Made by a program: the position numbers and the translations under genes. DNA of 64,000 bases from Paenibacillus lutrae (GTDB lineage Bacteria > Bacillota > Bacilli > Paenibacillales > NBRC-103111). The notes beneath the pieces are model-generated. The model had not been told where the DNA came from. It searched no databases and worked only from the letters and a program-made list of their open reading frames with translations. This document shows positions 44,764-53,605 of the stretch, in pieces (the stretch's first letter is position 1; the number at the start of each line of letters is the position of its first letter). Where the stretch lies: NCBI RefSeq assembly GCF_009757775.1, contig NZ_RHLK01000001.1:533608-597607 (forward strand), read 5' to 3'.

Positions 44764-45858
44764 CTAATGAACTTTCTTCCTGCCCAACTGTCCCCGGACA
44801 AGGGCTAGTATTAAATAATACAGCGGAATGCCATTAATGACTACCCAGAAAGAAATGAAACCCGCCTCTGTTAATTCCTTCTGAAACCAGCTGATATTCT
44901 GTGAGTACTGAAAGGCAGCCACGGTTGCTGTTCCTACCAGAATTGCGTTAAGAGGTTTCTTTTCCTGAAGCTTAAGAAGATGTCCTATACAGGCAACCCC
45001 AACATAGATCAGGAAAGCATCGTGAATAATCATGGATGTTGCCCATAAACCAATGAAGACGGGATCTGCATGACCGATCAGTCCCGTGAAAGAAGTCCCC
45101 CGGATTAATTGAAGAATCGGATACTTGAGTTGACTGCCGTAATGAATCCCGAAATTAAGGATTACGAGAAGCCATGTCACTAGGACTGAGAACGTCACAA
45201 GCGTGTTTGATAGCAGCAGATTCCTGAGTGTCTTCTTATCGAAGGGAATATGCGGCGTAATGAACAGAAATATGAACCATTCTCCAATCCATGAGATTAC
45301 ACTCATGACATCATTGAAGACGATGGATGAATCATAATGGGTTAAGAGTGCCGGAAGCATCTGATAATCCGCATCCGCGGAGAAAAGGATTAATAAAAAA
45401 ACAATCCCCAGAAGGATGATGATAAAAGTACCGTCCGCAATATATACCAGTGTAGTAAACCCCCATCGGGTCGTTACCCATATGACAACTCCAATCATGA
45501 ATTGAAGCACCCAAGACGGCGTTTCTCTCATATAGAGGGTGCCATAGAATAAACTAAACTGTTCAATATCCAGAGAAACATAATAAACACTCCAGAATAC
45601 AAGCAGGAGAAGAACTGCCCTGTGACCCCATTTACCGGCGATTTTCTCACCGAAATCAACCCAGGATTGTCCTGCTGTCATTTTGCCTAATTTGTAAGTA
45701 CCGAGGATTAGCACAATATTAACGGCTCCGCCAATTACCATTCCGATCCACCCTTGGTACCCGGAAGTAGCGATCAAGGGCGGGATCATAAATGCCAGCG
45801 GGATTGTAAGCATGTAAATACATGCGAACCGGAAAGTTTGAAACGAAGTCGTATGCAT
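44764..45858 (-). CDS. GerB-type spore germination permease
   Basis: 364-residue integral membrane protein of the GerAB/YndE family, APC-like with about ten hydrophobic segments. It begins with FRFACIYMLTIPLAFMIPPLI and has the family stretch GHRAVLLLLVFWSVYYV. In germinant receptors the B subunit forms the ligand-binding membrane part with A and C subunits in the spore inner membrane. Last gene of a GerA-GerC-small-GerB operon. The nutrient sensed cannot be told from sequence. Confidence 0.92.
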   Translation of the reverse strand: MHTTSFQTFRFACIYMLTIPLAFMIPPLIATSGYQGWIGMVIGGAVNIVLILGTYKLGKMTAGQSWVDFGEKIAGKWGHRAVLLLLVFWSVYYVSLDIEQFSLFYGTLYMRETPSWVLQFMIGVVIWVTTRWGFTTLVYIADGTFIIILLGIVFLLILFSADADYQMLPALLTHYDSSIVFNDVMSVISWIGEWFIFLFITPHIPFDKKTLRNLLLSNTLVTFSVLVTWLLVILNFGIHYGSQLKYPILQLIRGTSFTGLIGHADPVFIGLWATSMIIHDAFLIYVGVACIGHLLKLQEKKPLNAILVGTATVAAFQYSQNISWFQKELTEAGFISFWVVINGIPLYYLILALVRGQLGRKKVH

Positions 45859-45909
45859 GTTTGCACCATCCCTTGGACATGTGTATGTTGGATACCAATC
45901 TAATCCGGA

Positions 45910-46098
45910 TTACATCCAACCGAGTAAATACATAATCAATCGGATGGGATTTGGCCACCATGGAATAAAATTTGCAGCCAAATTCCAGACCAGCATCAGC
46001 GAAAAAAACCACCAGAATGCTTTTTGACCACCGGAAGGTTTATCTTTGCATTGTCTCCATTCGAATACAGCTATAACGGCAAAACAAATGGCGATCAT
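45910..46098 (-). CDS. Small membrane protein of the ger operon
   Basis: 62 residues with two hydrophobic segments (MIAICFAVIAVF at the start and WWFFSLMLVWNL then PIRLIMYLLGW). It lies between the GerC and GerB genes, spaced 43 and 51 bp, on the same strand. Small membrane proteins in this place are known in some germination operons and may be extra subunits (GerD-unrelated). A role is inferred only from position. Confidence 0.65.
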   Translation of the reverse strand: MIAICFAVIAVFEWRQCKDKPSGGQKAFWWFFSLMLVWNLAANFIPWWPNPIRLIMYLLGWM

Positions 46099-46141
46099 GA
46101 AGACACATCCTTTCAGTTACATCAAACTTGCGCCTGCTCAT

Positions 46142-47290
46142 TTAAGGCTGGTTGGTGATATGAGTGACATCTATCTTCGCTTTGACTACAACATCGCCTT
46201 GGTTCTTGTAATAGTCCGGCCAATCCTCACGGATTTTCTCCCAGTATTGAGGATAATTCCATTCCAGGAGCAGCCCTAATTTCAGAGCATCCGAACCGTA
46301 TTTCTTCGTCATCCTTATCGCAGAATTCAGGTCTTTCTCAATTTTGGATGCGAGCAGTTTCTCAATCATAAGGGTCCGTTCGGTATCGCTTCGGCGCTTG
46401 GTATCTTTGCTGTAGATCAAGTCGCCGGAACCTTCGAGATGGATGGTAAACTGCGGACCTTGCGGTGTCATCTTCACTTTACGGGTTGCCTTGAGTTGAT
46501 CCAGCAGTACACCCCCCCGGCTTTTCCCTTCATCCCAGGTGACCGAAAAGACTTGTCTCCCCAGCCGCCCTGTAGCCCAGGCGAGTGCTCTGGCTTCTGA
46601 GGCTTCCAGAGTTCCCGTCATTTTGAGGCCTTGGTACAGCGCCGCCCCTTGTATCCCCGCCCATTTCTGCAACTTTTCATTCTCGCTGGGCATGGGCTGG
46701 TATCGAACCGACATATAATTCGTTCCGAAACCTACCTGTGAGGTGTAAGCCATCAGAGCTTCTTTCACACTGGTAGTGAACATGGTGCGCTGTAAGTTCA
46801 TTTTACGGATGACTTCGGCAGGCATTTGTTCATAAAGAGGCGTCAATTCCGCTACCTCTCTGGCTTTACGGGGAGCCGTGGCCAGGAAGGCGCTAATATG
46901 AAAGCTGTGCTCTTTGGTTATCCAATCAAGCAAATCTCCAATTCCCGATTCTGCATAATCCCGTCCGACGATAATTTCCCGGGTATGACCGAAATTTAAA
47001 CGACGGGTAAGGTCTTTTTGAATTTGGCGTATGGCATCCGGGATCGTTACATCCGATTTGGAGACCATCGCATAGGATTTCCCGTTCGCACCGCTGCTCC
47101 CGGCCTGCTGACCGGCCATCATCCGGTTGGGTAAAGGACTGCTTATGGTAACCTCCACGGTTCCGGGCTCCTTCCCTATATCGACATAAATGGCGAATAC
47201 GAAAATTTGTTCATCCACTTCAATTTTGGACCAGCATCCGCTTAAAAGTAGGACTGGGATCATAATTATCAACCATTTGGAGGATTTCAC
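46142..47290 (-). CDS. GerC-type germination lipoprotein
   Basis: About 382 residues, Ger(x)C family. The start is placed at GTG 47290, which overlaps the GerA stop as GTGA and follows a GGAG site; then the protein begins with a lipoprotein signal (VPVLLLSGC-like: LLLSGC, Cys19). Longer in-frame starts have no signal sequence at their beginning. The body shows the family features, such as WSKIEVDEQ and DIGKEPG near the N-terminus and IREDWPDYYK near the end. C subunit of a germinant receptor, anchored at the outer face of the spore inner membrane. Confidence 0.9.
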   Translation of the reverse strand: MKSSKWLIIMIPVLLLSGCWSKIEVDEQIFVFAIYVDIGKEPGTVEVTISSPLPNRMMAGQQAGSSGANGKSYAMVSKSDVTIPDAIRQIQKDLTRRLNFGHTREIIVGRDYAESGIGDLLDWITKEHSFHISAFLATAPRKAREVAELTPLYEQMPAEVIRKMNLQRTMFTTSVKEALMAYTSQVGFGTNYMSVRYQPMPSENEKLQKWAGIQGAALYQGLKMTGTLEASEARALAWATGRLGRQVFSVTWDEGKSRGGVLLDQLKATRKVKMTPQGPQFTIHLEGSGDLIYSKDTKRRSDTERTLMIEKLLASKIEKDLNSAIRMTKKYGSDALKLGLLLEWNYPQYWEKIREDWPDYYKNQGDVVVKAKIDVTHITNQP

Positions 47291-48738
47291 TTCGACTTCT
47301 GTCTCCTTGGATTGCGTGTCGTGTAAGCAGTTGTTCTCGTCTTCATAACCGGTGCCGGGACCCGGACAAATATATCTTTCCAATCCTTGAAAACTAAAGG
47401 AGCCAAGGGCTGCATATAAGGCGCTCCGAAAGCACTCAGATTGGCCAGGTGTCCAAATACGATAAACGTTGTAATAAAGACACCGATCAGCCCCGTCGTT
47501 CCCCCAATGATAAGGAGAGGAAATCTGAGGAGACGAAACGCCAGCCCGAGTTCAAAGTGAGGGATAATATAAGAAGCAATTCCCGTAACCGAGACGACAA
47601 TCACCATAGGTGCGGAGACGATCCCGGCCTGTACGGCGGCTTGTCCGATTACAATTGCACCGATGATAGAGATGGTTTGTCCGACCGGTTTGGGAATCCG
47701 TGTGCCTGCTTCGCGAAGCCCCTCAAAGGTTAGCTCCATAATGAGCGCTTCCGTTAAAGCGGAGAATGGGATGTTCTCCCGGGCCGCTGATATCGTTACA
47801 AGCAGCTCCGTAGGGATCATTTCGGGCTGGAACGTTGTTATCGCCACATAAAGTGACGGGAGGAGCATCGAAATAGCCGCAAAGAACATTCGGACGATCC
47901 GGATCCAGCTGGCAGACATATAACTCTGATAATAATCTTCAGAGGATTGCATCAGAGAGAACAATGTAACCGGCACCAGAAGGGCCGATGGTGTCCCGTC
48001 CTGCATAATTCCGACTCTTCCTTCCAGAAGAGAAGCGGCAACTGAGTCCGGACGCTCCGTATATTGAAACTGAGGAAATGGGGTGCGAGTCCCTTTTTTC
48101 ATCAGCTCAGCCGTATAGCTGATGCCAAGGACTCCGTCAATGGATATCTTATTGAGTTGCTGATCGAGCTCCCGAACAATTGCCGGCTTACATAACCCTT
48201 CGATATATACGATATAAATGATCGTTTTCGTATAGGTACCGACTTCATAACGGATGGTTTTCAGGTCGGGATGCTTAATTTTGTGTCTTAGCAGAGACAG
48301 ATTCGTGTTGATATCTTCAATAAAGGCTTCTTGGGGGCCGATCACAACGAGTTCATTTTTGGATTCGGAAACGGCTCTTTTCTCATATTTCACAAGATCA
48401 AACAAGTAAATTCTGTGAGCTTCATTCAAGCACAAGAGGACCTTCCCCTGAACCAGCTGATTCACTGCATCCTCAGTGGTCTGGGCCAGTACGGAAGGCA
48501 GTGGAATCAGCGTCCCCTGATCCAGTCTCTCCACCAGATTTTCCTTATTCGCTTGTAAAGTCGATTCTTGGATCAGAATAGCGGCAATTCGTTCCTGCAT
48601 GACAGGAACATTAATAATGGATTCAATATAAATAAGGACACAGGTATGACCGTGAATGAGAAAACTCTGATAAACAATATCCTCATTATCTGTGAGCTGT
48701 TCTTTCATATACTCCATCAATGTTAGGTTCGTAGCCAT
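47287..48738 (-). CDS. GerA-type germination protein
   Basis: 483 residues from ATG 48738 (AGGAG 13 bp upstream) or 492 from 48765. GerA family: a soluble N-terminal half, then a membrane domain with about five to six helices from residue 280 on (SWIRIVRMFFAAISMLLPSLYVAI, GLREAGTRIPKPVGQTISIIGAIVIGQAAV). GLREAG and PKPVGQ are hallmark motifs of the family. Subunit A of a germinant receptor. The stop overlaps the GerC GTG start, so translation is coupled. Confidence 0.92.
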   Translation of the reverse strand: MATNLTLMEYMKEQLTDNEDIVYQSFLIHGHTCVLIYIESIINVPVMQERIAAILIQESTLQANKENLVERLDQGTLIPLPSVLAQTTEDAVNQLVQGKVLLCLNEAHRIYLFDLVKYEKRAVSESKNELVVIGPQEAFIEDINTNLSLLRHKIKHPDLKTIRYEVGTYTKTIIYIVYIEGLCKPAIVRELDQQLNKISIDGVLGISYTAELMKKGTRTPFPQFQYTERPDSVAASLLEGRVGIMQDGTPSALLVPVTLFSLMQSSEDYYQSYMSASWIRIVRMFFAAISMLLPSLYVAITTFQPEMIPTELLVTISAARENIPFSALTEALIMELTFEGLREAGTRIPKPVGQTISIIGAIVIGQAAVQAGIVSAPMVIVVSVTGIASYIIPHFELGLAFRLLRFPLLIIGGTTGLIGVFITTFIVFGHLANLSAFGAPYMQPLAPLVFKDWKDIFVRVPAPVMKTRTTAYTTRNPRRQKSK

Positions 48739-48909
48739 AAGCTTTCTCTGCTCCTGACAATTCATTCTTGTGTATAGAGTGCCAGAAAATATTAGAAGTT
48801 ATACAAATAACGAGGTGCAAAGAATACGGGACACAAAGCGGAACAGAGATAAGTCAGGGGTGGGAGAAATTAGCCAAATCGCGGCAAAGAATCATTTATC
48901 TTCGAAAAG

Positions 48910-48935
48910 AAAAAAAAGCCGCGCAGAACGCAGCC
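48910..48935 (-). terminator. Terminator of the small secreted-protein gene
   Basis: On the minus strand GGCTGCG-TTCTG-CGCGGC followed by eight T, about 32 bp after the stop at 48967. Confidence 0.7.
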
Positions 48936-48966
48936 TCGAACGGGTATATATCATTCCAATCCTCTG

Positions 48967-49314
48967 TTATTGAAAAGAAACGAGAAAGGCCGAAATTCCG
49001 GTCCAGATCGACGGATAAACTCCAACGGTATACGTATCGTAAGGCAGGTTATAAACATAAGAATAGCTCGTACCCGGACCGCCGTAGGACTGGGCAAAAA
49101 CCGGCTGGCCGCTGCTATTCGTGACCGATACACTCCAGTAAGGGGACACTCCATGCTCCGGTCTGCCGCCTTCACCTTCGACCACGACTTTTAAAGTCCC
49201 TTGTCCGGTAATCGTCTTGGCCGGGTAGTTCGGAGCAGCTGAAGCAGACATGAATGGCAGCACGGCAAAGAGAACACAAGAGATGAGCATAACCGAAATC
49301 ATTTTTCTCCTCAT
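48967..49314 (-). CDS. Small secreted protein, function unknown
   Basis: 115 residues from ATG 49314, after AAAGGAAGTG; the frame opens earlier at 49365 but lacks a signal there. Signal peptide MRRKMISVMLISC...SASA, cleaved near residue 27. The mature part, rich in Gly, Ser, Tyr and aromatic residues, looks like one small beta-sandwich (GTLKVVVEGEGG, WSVSVTNSSGQPV, YDTYTVGVYPS). No family recognised. Monocistronic. Confidence 0.7.
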   Translation of the reverse strand: MRRKMISVMLISCVLFAVLPFMSASAAPNYPAKTITGQGTLKVVVEGEGGRPEHGVSPYWSVSVTNSSGQPVFAQSYGGPGTSYSYVYNLPYDTYTVGVYPSIWTGISAFLVSFQ

Positions 49315-49416
49315 CGCATTCACTTCCTTTTCAATTGGTAAATTACGGCGACCCGCACCGTACAACTCTATGCCGCCCGCACATTCCCTAGACCCATCTT
49401 ATTTATGGATGACAAA

Positions 49417-49442
49417 CAGCCCCGGTTACATAACCGAGGCTG
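49417..49442 (-). terminator. Hairpin, probable terminator of the FAD-Rieske gene
   Basis: CAGCC-x-CGGTTA pairs with TAACCG-x-GGCTG around a 2-base loop; weak T run (TTTGTC) on the minus strand. It lies 160 bp after the gene, so the assignment is tentative. Confidence 0.45.
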
Positions 49443-49604
49443 CAGGCTGATTGTAGCGGAATGTGGAAGGAATAGCTTCCGTTACAGGGCCTTCCAAGGG
49501 GCTGCAAGGATCTCGCTGCTCATGCCGATAGCGGCTAAGGCTGCAAAGAAGCTGGCTGTCCCCCCTGAGCGCCTGCTGCTTGTTCCGCTTATCACTACTG
49601 CGCG

Positions 49605-51158
49605 TCATATTGAATCGGGGTCCACCTTGGCAAGCGCCTTCTTCGCGGGACCCTCGATGACATCCCCCTGGAACGAGTACCTCGAACCATGACATGGACA
49701 ATCCCATGTCCGCTCCGCCTCATTCCATTCCACCTCACACCCCATGTGAGTACAAGTGGTGTCCACGATATGGAGCTTCCCGCTAGAATCCCGGTAGGCC
49801 CCCGCTCTCTTGCCATTCACCTGTACGACCGAACCTTCGTCCGCCGCAAGTTCTCCGGCATCCTTCCGGGTCTGTTCCAGCTTGCCGCCGATTAGCTGCT
49901 TGGCTACATTAGCATTCTGCGTCATAAAGGTTTTGATGTCGGGATCGCTGTGAAAACGCTGCGGATTGAACACTTCTTCGTATGGGCTCTTCTCTCCCGC
50001 TACAAGCTTCGTATTCAGAATTGCCGCTACGATACTGTTCGTCATCCCCCACTTCCGGTAGCCGGTTGCAAGCAGAAGATTCGGAACACCTGACAGCTGT
50101 TGCCCGATGTAGGGCATTTTGTCCAGCGTGTAAATGTCCTGCGCCGACCACCGGTAGAGAATATCCCGGAGCCCGAACGTCTCCTCGCCAAACTTCTGGA
50201 GGTGTTCGTAATATTGAAAGGTGCACAATCCCTGGCCCGTCTTATGCCCTTCACCGCCGATAATAACCGCCGGTTCTCCATTCAATAGAACAGACCGCAG
50301 CGAGCGCTTGGGATCCTCAGCACTGAGGTACATCCCGCCGGGATAAGGCTTCTCCGTCCGGGCTGCGAGCACGTATGACCGCTCCGTATGCAGACGGGAG
50401 AAATACAGCCCCTTGAAATCCATAAAGGGATAGTGTGATGCACTTACAAGGTTATGGCAAGTTATCCGGGGCCCGTGCTTCGTCTTTACAAGTAACGGCT
50501 TCTCCAGAGCGGCTCCGACTACCGTTGTCTGTTCGAATATCTGCCCTCCCATCCCGATGAATTCTTGGACGAGCCTGATCAGAAAAGGAACCGGATTGAA
50601 CTGAGCCTGATTCTTCATAATCACGGCCGCTCTCGTCTCATAGGGCAAAGGCGCTGCATCTGCATAGGCACCCGGGATGCCCAATTTCTCATACGCCTTA
50701 TATTCGTCTTGAATCTTTTTTATATAGGAATCATCATTTGTGTACACATAGGCATCTTCTTCGGTGAACTGGCAATCGATGCCCAGCTCGGTGACCGTAT
50801 TTTTTACGAATTGCAGTGCTTCGTCGTTGGCTTCATAGTATAGCCGGGTTTTCTCTTCTCCGAAATGAGAAATAAATTCACTATAGGTAAGATCGTGCTG
50901 AGCGGTAATTTTAGCTGTCGTAGATCCTGTGGTCCCTTCCATTATGCGGCCGGCGTCAAGAACAGCCACCTTCAGCCCCTTCTTGGCCATAAGATAAGCC
51001 GTAGTAATCCCCGTTATACCCGCACCGACAATAACCACATCGATACTCAAATCTTCCGTTAATTTAGGAAATGCCGGAATGGAAGGGGTCGAGTGAAGCC
51101 AGTAGGATTCGGGAAACTGCGGCAAGGTGCTCGTGAAGTCTTCATTATTCTTGGTCAA
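49605..51158 (-). CDS. FAD-dependent oxidoreductase with C-terminal Rieske domain
   Basis: About 517 residues. The start is set at TTG 51158 because AGGAGGT lies 7 bp before it; two in-frame ATGs (51164, 51182) are only about 1 bp from any Shine-Dalgarno. N-terminal DadA/GlpO-type FAD domain: VVIVGAGITGITTAYLMAKKG, then DAGRI and GTTGSTTAKITAQHD. C-terminal Rieske [2Fe-2S] domain with ligands in CTHMGC and CPCHGS. This FAD-Rieske fusion is common in Bacilli and actinobacteria; the substrate is unknown. It is followed by a hairpin but no co-transcribed gene. Confidence 0.85.
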   Translation of the reverse strand: MTKNNEDFTSTLPQFPESYWLHSTPSIPAFPKLTEDLSIDVVIVGAGITGITTAYLMAKKGLKVAVLDAGRIMEGTTGSTTAKITAQHDLTYSEFISHFGEEKTRLYYEANDEALQFVKNTVTELGIDCQFTEEDAYVYTNDDSYIKKIQDEYKAYEKLGIPGAYADAAPLPYETRAAVIMKNQAQFNPVPFLIRLVQEFIGMGGQIFEQTTVVGAALEKPLLVKTKHGPRITCHNLVSASHYPFMDFKGLYFSRLHTERSYVLAARTEKPYPGGMYLSAEDPKRSLRSVLLNGEPAVIIGGEGHKTGQGLCTFQYYEHLQKFGEETFGLRDILYRWSAQDIYTLDKMPYIGQQLSGVPNLLLATGYRKWGMTNSIVAAILNTKLVAGEKSPYEEVFNPQRFHSDPDIKTFMTQNANVAKQLIGGKLEQTRKDAGELAADEGSVVQVNGKRAGAYRDSSGKLHIVDTTCTHMGCEVEWNEAERTWDCPCHGSRYSFQGDVIEGPAKKALAKVDPDSI

Positions 51159-51268
51159 GTTCATACCTCCTGAATGGGCCATGTCCTGCGTACGTTATTC
51201 CCAGAGCCTGAGCTCTAACATCTAGCGATTTGATACCCGTCTGCGGATTTGTATAAAAGCAAAGGCAT

Positions 51269-51302
51269 GACCCGGCAGCTCCTTGAAGGAAACTACCGGG
51301 TC
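51269..51302 (-). terminator. Terminator of the coat-protein gene
   Basis: GACCCGG...CCGGGTC stem with a further internal pairing (AAGGA/TCCTT) and T-rich tail on the minus strand, 29 bp after the stop. Confidence 0.7.
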
Positions 51303-51330
51303 TCTTGTTACGGTCCAGTCTAATGTATAC

Positions 51331-51981
51331 TTAGTGGAACGATTTGTTCCCGTTATTGCCAGGCATTTGAGGGCCGACGGCCGCAGGCGTATACGCGTCC
51401 AGCATCTGCTGCATGAATGGGGCCGCCAGCTGCGGCACTTGGTAGTAGCCATGCTGGTTCTGGTACAAAAAGATTTCGTAAGCCATTTCTACGAAATTCT
51501 GAATCTGGGACGCCAGCACCCGGCGTACAACCGGATTGGTTACTTCCGGTGTAGCCATGGCCAGCAAGGAAGCGTGGGATTTAATCAGACCCAGCATATG
51601 TGCGCTGATTCCGGCATCTTTAATATCCGCAAGAGACTGATTCGGTTTTTTGGGCGGTGCCGGATGCATTCCATAGACAGGCTGAGTCATATCCGGGATC
51701 AGATAAGTAGCCGTTTCCCGCAGCGGTTTCTGGCCGGTTCTGAAACTTTCGCAAGTGATGTTATAGTACTCCAGCATAAAATTGTACTGACGATCCAGAA
51801 TAGCTGTCAGCTTCTGATCCTGAATAAACGTGCGGAACAGCATAAACTGATCCAGAACATTGATCTGGCCTGCCAGCACTTCATGCAAATCAAATAATTC
51901 ATGCGTACCATGATTAAACTGCGGACCGTTTTGCTGATAGCTTTGGAATTGCGGCTGCTGCTGCTGTGACTCCTGCTGCAT
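51331..51981 (-). CDS. Spore coat protein of the CotF family
   Basis: 216 residues. N-terminal Gln-rich tail (MQQESQQQQPQFQSYQQ), then a CotF-like helical domain from about residue 28 (HGTHELFDLHEVLAGQINVLDQF) with a ferritin-like helix pattern to about residue 190, and a Gly/Asn-rich end. Such proteins belong to the spore coat. Expression is probably late in sporulation, in the mother cell; no promoter was identified with confidence. ATG at 51981 follows AAAGGAG. Confidence 0.85.
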   Translation of the reverse strand: MQQESQQQQPQFQSYQQNGPQFNHGTHELFDLHEVLAGQINVLDQFMLFRTFIQDQKLTAILDRQYNFMLEYYNITCESFRTGQKPLRETATYLIPDMTQPVYGMHPAPPKKPNQSLADIKDAGISAHMLGLIKSHASLLAMATPEVTNPVVRRVLASQIQNFVEMAYEIFLYQNQHGYYQVPQLAAPFMQQMLDAYTPAAVGPQMPGNNGNKSFH

Positions 51982-52113
51982 GGTGGTATGCTCCTTTGAA
52001 AGGGGAATATAGATCCTCCTTAATGTGGATGTATAAAGCGAAAATTATGCATGTTCCCCTTCTGCCGGAGACATACTTACCTTACACGCAGAATCGGGAG
52101 GGTTATCAAACTT

Positions 52114-52701
52114 ATGCTGCAAGAATGGTTAATACCAGCTACAAAAGGGCTCGGACTCCGCCTCCAAAAGGGACAGGTTATCCGGGTGACGGATGTCGAC
52201 GGGATGCAGGTGGCTGATCTTGCCGCTTTTAGTGACCGGGACTATACCGAACGCCTTGATCCCGGCGTCACCATGGATGTATTGGGACAGATGTATGTGA
52301 GTCCAGGCGATCAGTTATACTCCAACAAATATCAGCCTCTTCTCCGCATTGTTGCGGATACGGTCGGCCGCCATGATTTTATTAATTCCGCTTGCCGGCC
52401 CGAAATGTACGAAGTCCTGTATGGCAAATCACAGCATGCCAGCTGCTATCATAATCTGAATGTGGCGCTGGCCCCTTATCATGTGCCGGCACCGGATCAG
52501 CACTACCCCTTTAATTTATTCATGAATACGGTCATCCACCCCGATGGCCGAATTACGGTAGAGAAGCCGTTATCCAAAGCGGGAGATTACACGGAACTGC
52601 AGGCGGAGACGGATCTGATTATCGCTCTATCGGCTTGTCCTTGTTCGGAGAGCAAATGTAACAATTACGACTGCACCCCGATCAAGGTGGAAATTCGGTA
52701 A
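52114..52701 (+). CDS. DUF1989 (urea carboxylase-associated) family protein
   Basis: 195 residues from ATG 52114, after GGGAGG. DUF1989 family: GLRLQKGQVIRVTDVDGMQVADLAAF near the start, a His/Cys-rich centre (CYHNLNVAL) and the C-terminal ALSACPCSESKCNNYDC, with several Cys and His residues that fit a metal site. Relatives sit beside urea carboxylase or guanidine/urea genes, but none is adjacent here. Followed by a LysE exporter 91 bp downstream on the same strand; possibly one transcription unit. Confidence 0.85.
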   Translation: MLQEWLIPATKGLGLRLQKGQVIRVTDVDGMQVADLAAFSDRDYTERLDPGVTMDVLGQMYVSPGDQLYSNKYQPLLRIVADTVGRHDFINSACRPEMYEVLYGKSQHASCYHNLNVALAPYHVPAPDQHYPFNLFMNTVIHPDGRITVEKPLSKAGDYTELQAETDLIIALSACPCSESKCNNYDCTPIKVEIR

Positions 52702-52792
52702 GTCCTGACTCTCCCCGTTATAACCCGGTTCTCACACAGTAATGAGCCGAATATAATGCCTTGTACACTTTTTTGTTCAAGGAGCGGAGAAT

Positions 52793-53419
52793 ATGAATCA
52801 TTTCATGACCTATTTCTTACTCGGTATATCACTGGCGGCTCCGATCGGTTCCATTAATGCGGCTCAGCTGGAGCGGGGGGCCAGGCTTGGGTTTACACAT
52901 GCGTGGCTCATCGGACTTGGAGCTATGTGTGCGGATTTGATTTATATGCTGCTGATTTATTTTGGACTGGCTCATTTCCTGACAACGCCCTTTCTGAAAA
53001 CTTTCCTCTGGTTCTTCGGCAGCTTCGTGCTTCTCTATACCGGCATCGAATCGCTGCAGTCTATGAAAGCGATAAATGGTAATCACAGCAGAGCCCATCC
53101 TACTCAAAGCAGTTCTTTCCGGACCGGATTTCTGATGTCCCTGATGAATCCGCTCAGTATTTTATTCTGGCTGGGCATATACGGACCGATCCTGGCGGAC
53201 AGTATACAGCACGCCGGAGCTCGTAGTATCTTGCTCAACAGCGCGGGTATTTTTACCGGAATCCTGCTTTGGGATATCTTCATGGCGGGGTTTGCCAGTT
53301 CAATCCACCGATTCGGGAGCCCGAAACTGTTGCCGGTCATTTCCGCGGTTTCAGGTTTGTCGTTAATAGGTTTTGGTTTATATTTCGGCTATCAGGCGAT
53401 CTGCCAGCTTGCTATGTAA
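52793..53419 (+). CDS. LysE/RhtB-family exporter
   Basis: 208-residue membrane protein with about six hydrophobic segments. LysE pattern: GISLAAPIGSINAAQLERG at the N-terminus, then GLGAMCADLIYMLLIYFG, and FLMSLMNPLSILFWLGIYG in the second half (NP motif). Exports amino acids or similar small molecules. ATG at 52793 follows AAGGAGCGGAGAAT. Co-directional with the DUF1989 gene; followed by a strong terminator. Confidence 0.9.
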   Translation: MNHFMTYFLLGISLAAPIGSINAAQLERGARLGFTHAWLIGLGAMCADLIYMLLIYFGLAHFLTTPFLKTFLWFFGSFVLLYTGIESLQSMKAINGNHSRAHPTQSSSFRTGFLMSLMNPLSILFWLGIYGPILADSIQHAGARSILLNSAGIFTGILLWDIFMAGFASSIHRFGSPKLLPVISAVSGLSLIGFGLYFGYQAICQLAM

Positions 53420-53426
53420 TATTTTA

Positions 53427-53454
53427 TGCTCCTTGCTCCTTGCTCCCTGCTCCC
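53427..53454. repeat. Four tandem 7-bp repeats
   Basis: TGCTCCT TGCTCCT TGCTCCC TGCTCCC in tandem, directly after the LysE stop codon. No gene signal; probably slippage-derived. Confidence 0.7.
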
Positions 53455-53482
53455 TGACAGACGATCATTTGATGATGTTCAA

Positions 53483-53517
53483 AACAAAGAGGATTGCTGC
53501 CTGCAATCCTCTTTGTT
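53483..53517 (+). terminator. Terminator of the LysE gene
   Basis: Perfect 15-bp stem AACAAAGAGGATTGC / GCAATCCTCTTTGTT with 5-base loop and T-rich tail. Confidence 0.85.
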
Positions 53518-53605
53518 CGTAGTGATATTCATTTGCAAAACCGGGCATTCACCCTCTTTTCATACCAAGCATACCATGCTTTATATGAAGGAGGAGGTTC
53601 GAGAC

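Noticed and set aside
48768-49124. Plus-strand frame of 118 codons opposite the small secreted-protein gene
   Set aside because: Lysine/arginine-rich, no ribosome binding site, and it crosses a minus-strand terminator.
52051-52113. N-terminal extension of the DUF1989 gene
   Set aside because: The added residues are unlike the family and the ATG at 52114 has GGGAGG upstream.
53426-53605. N-terminal extension of the YqcI/YcgG gene
   Set aside because: The extension runs through a tandem repeat and a strong terminator hairpin, and a good ribosome binding site precedes the ATG at 53606.
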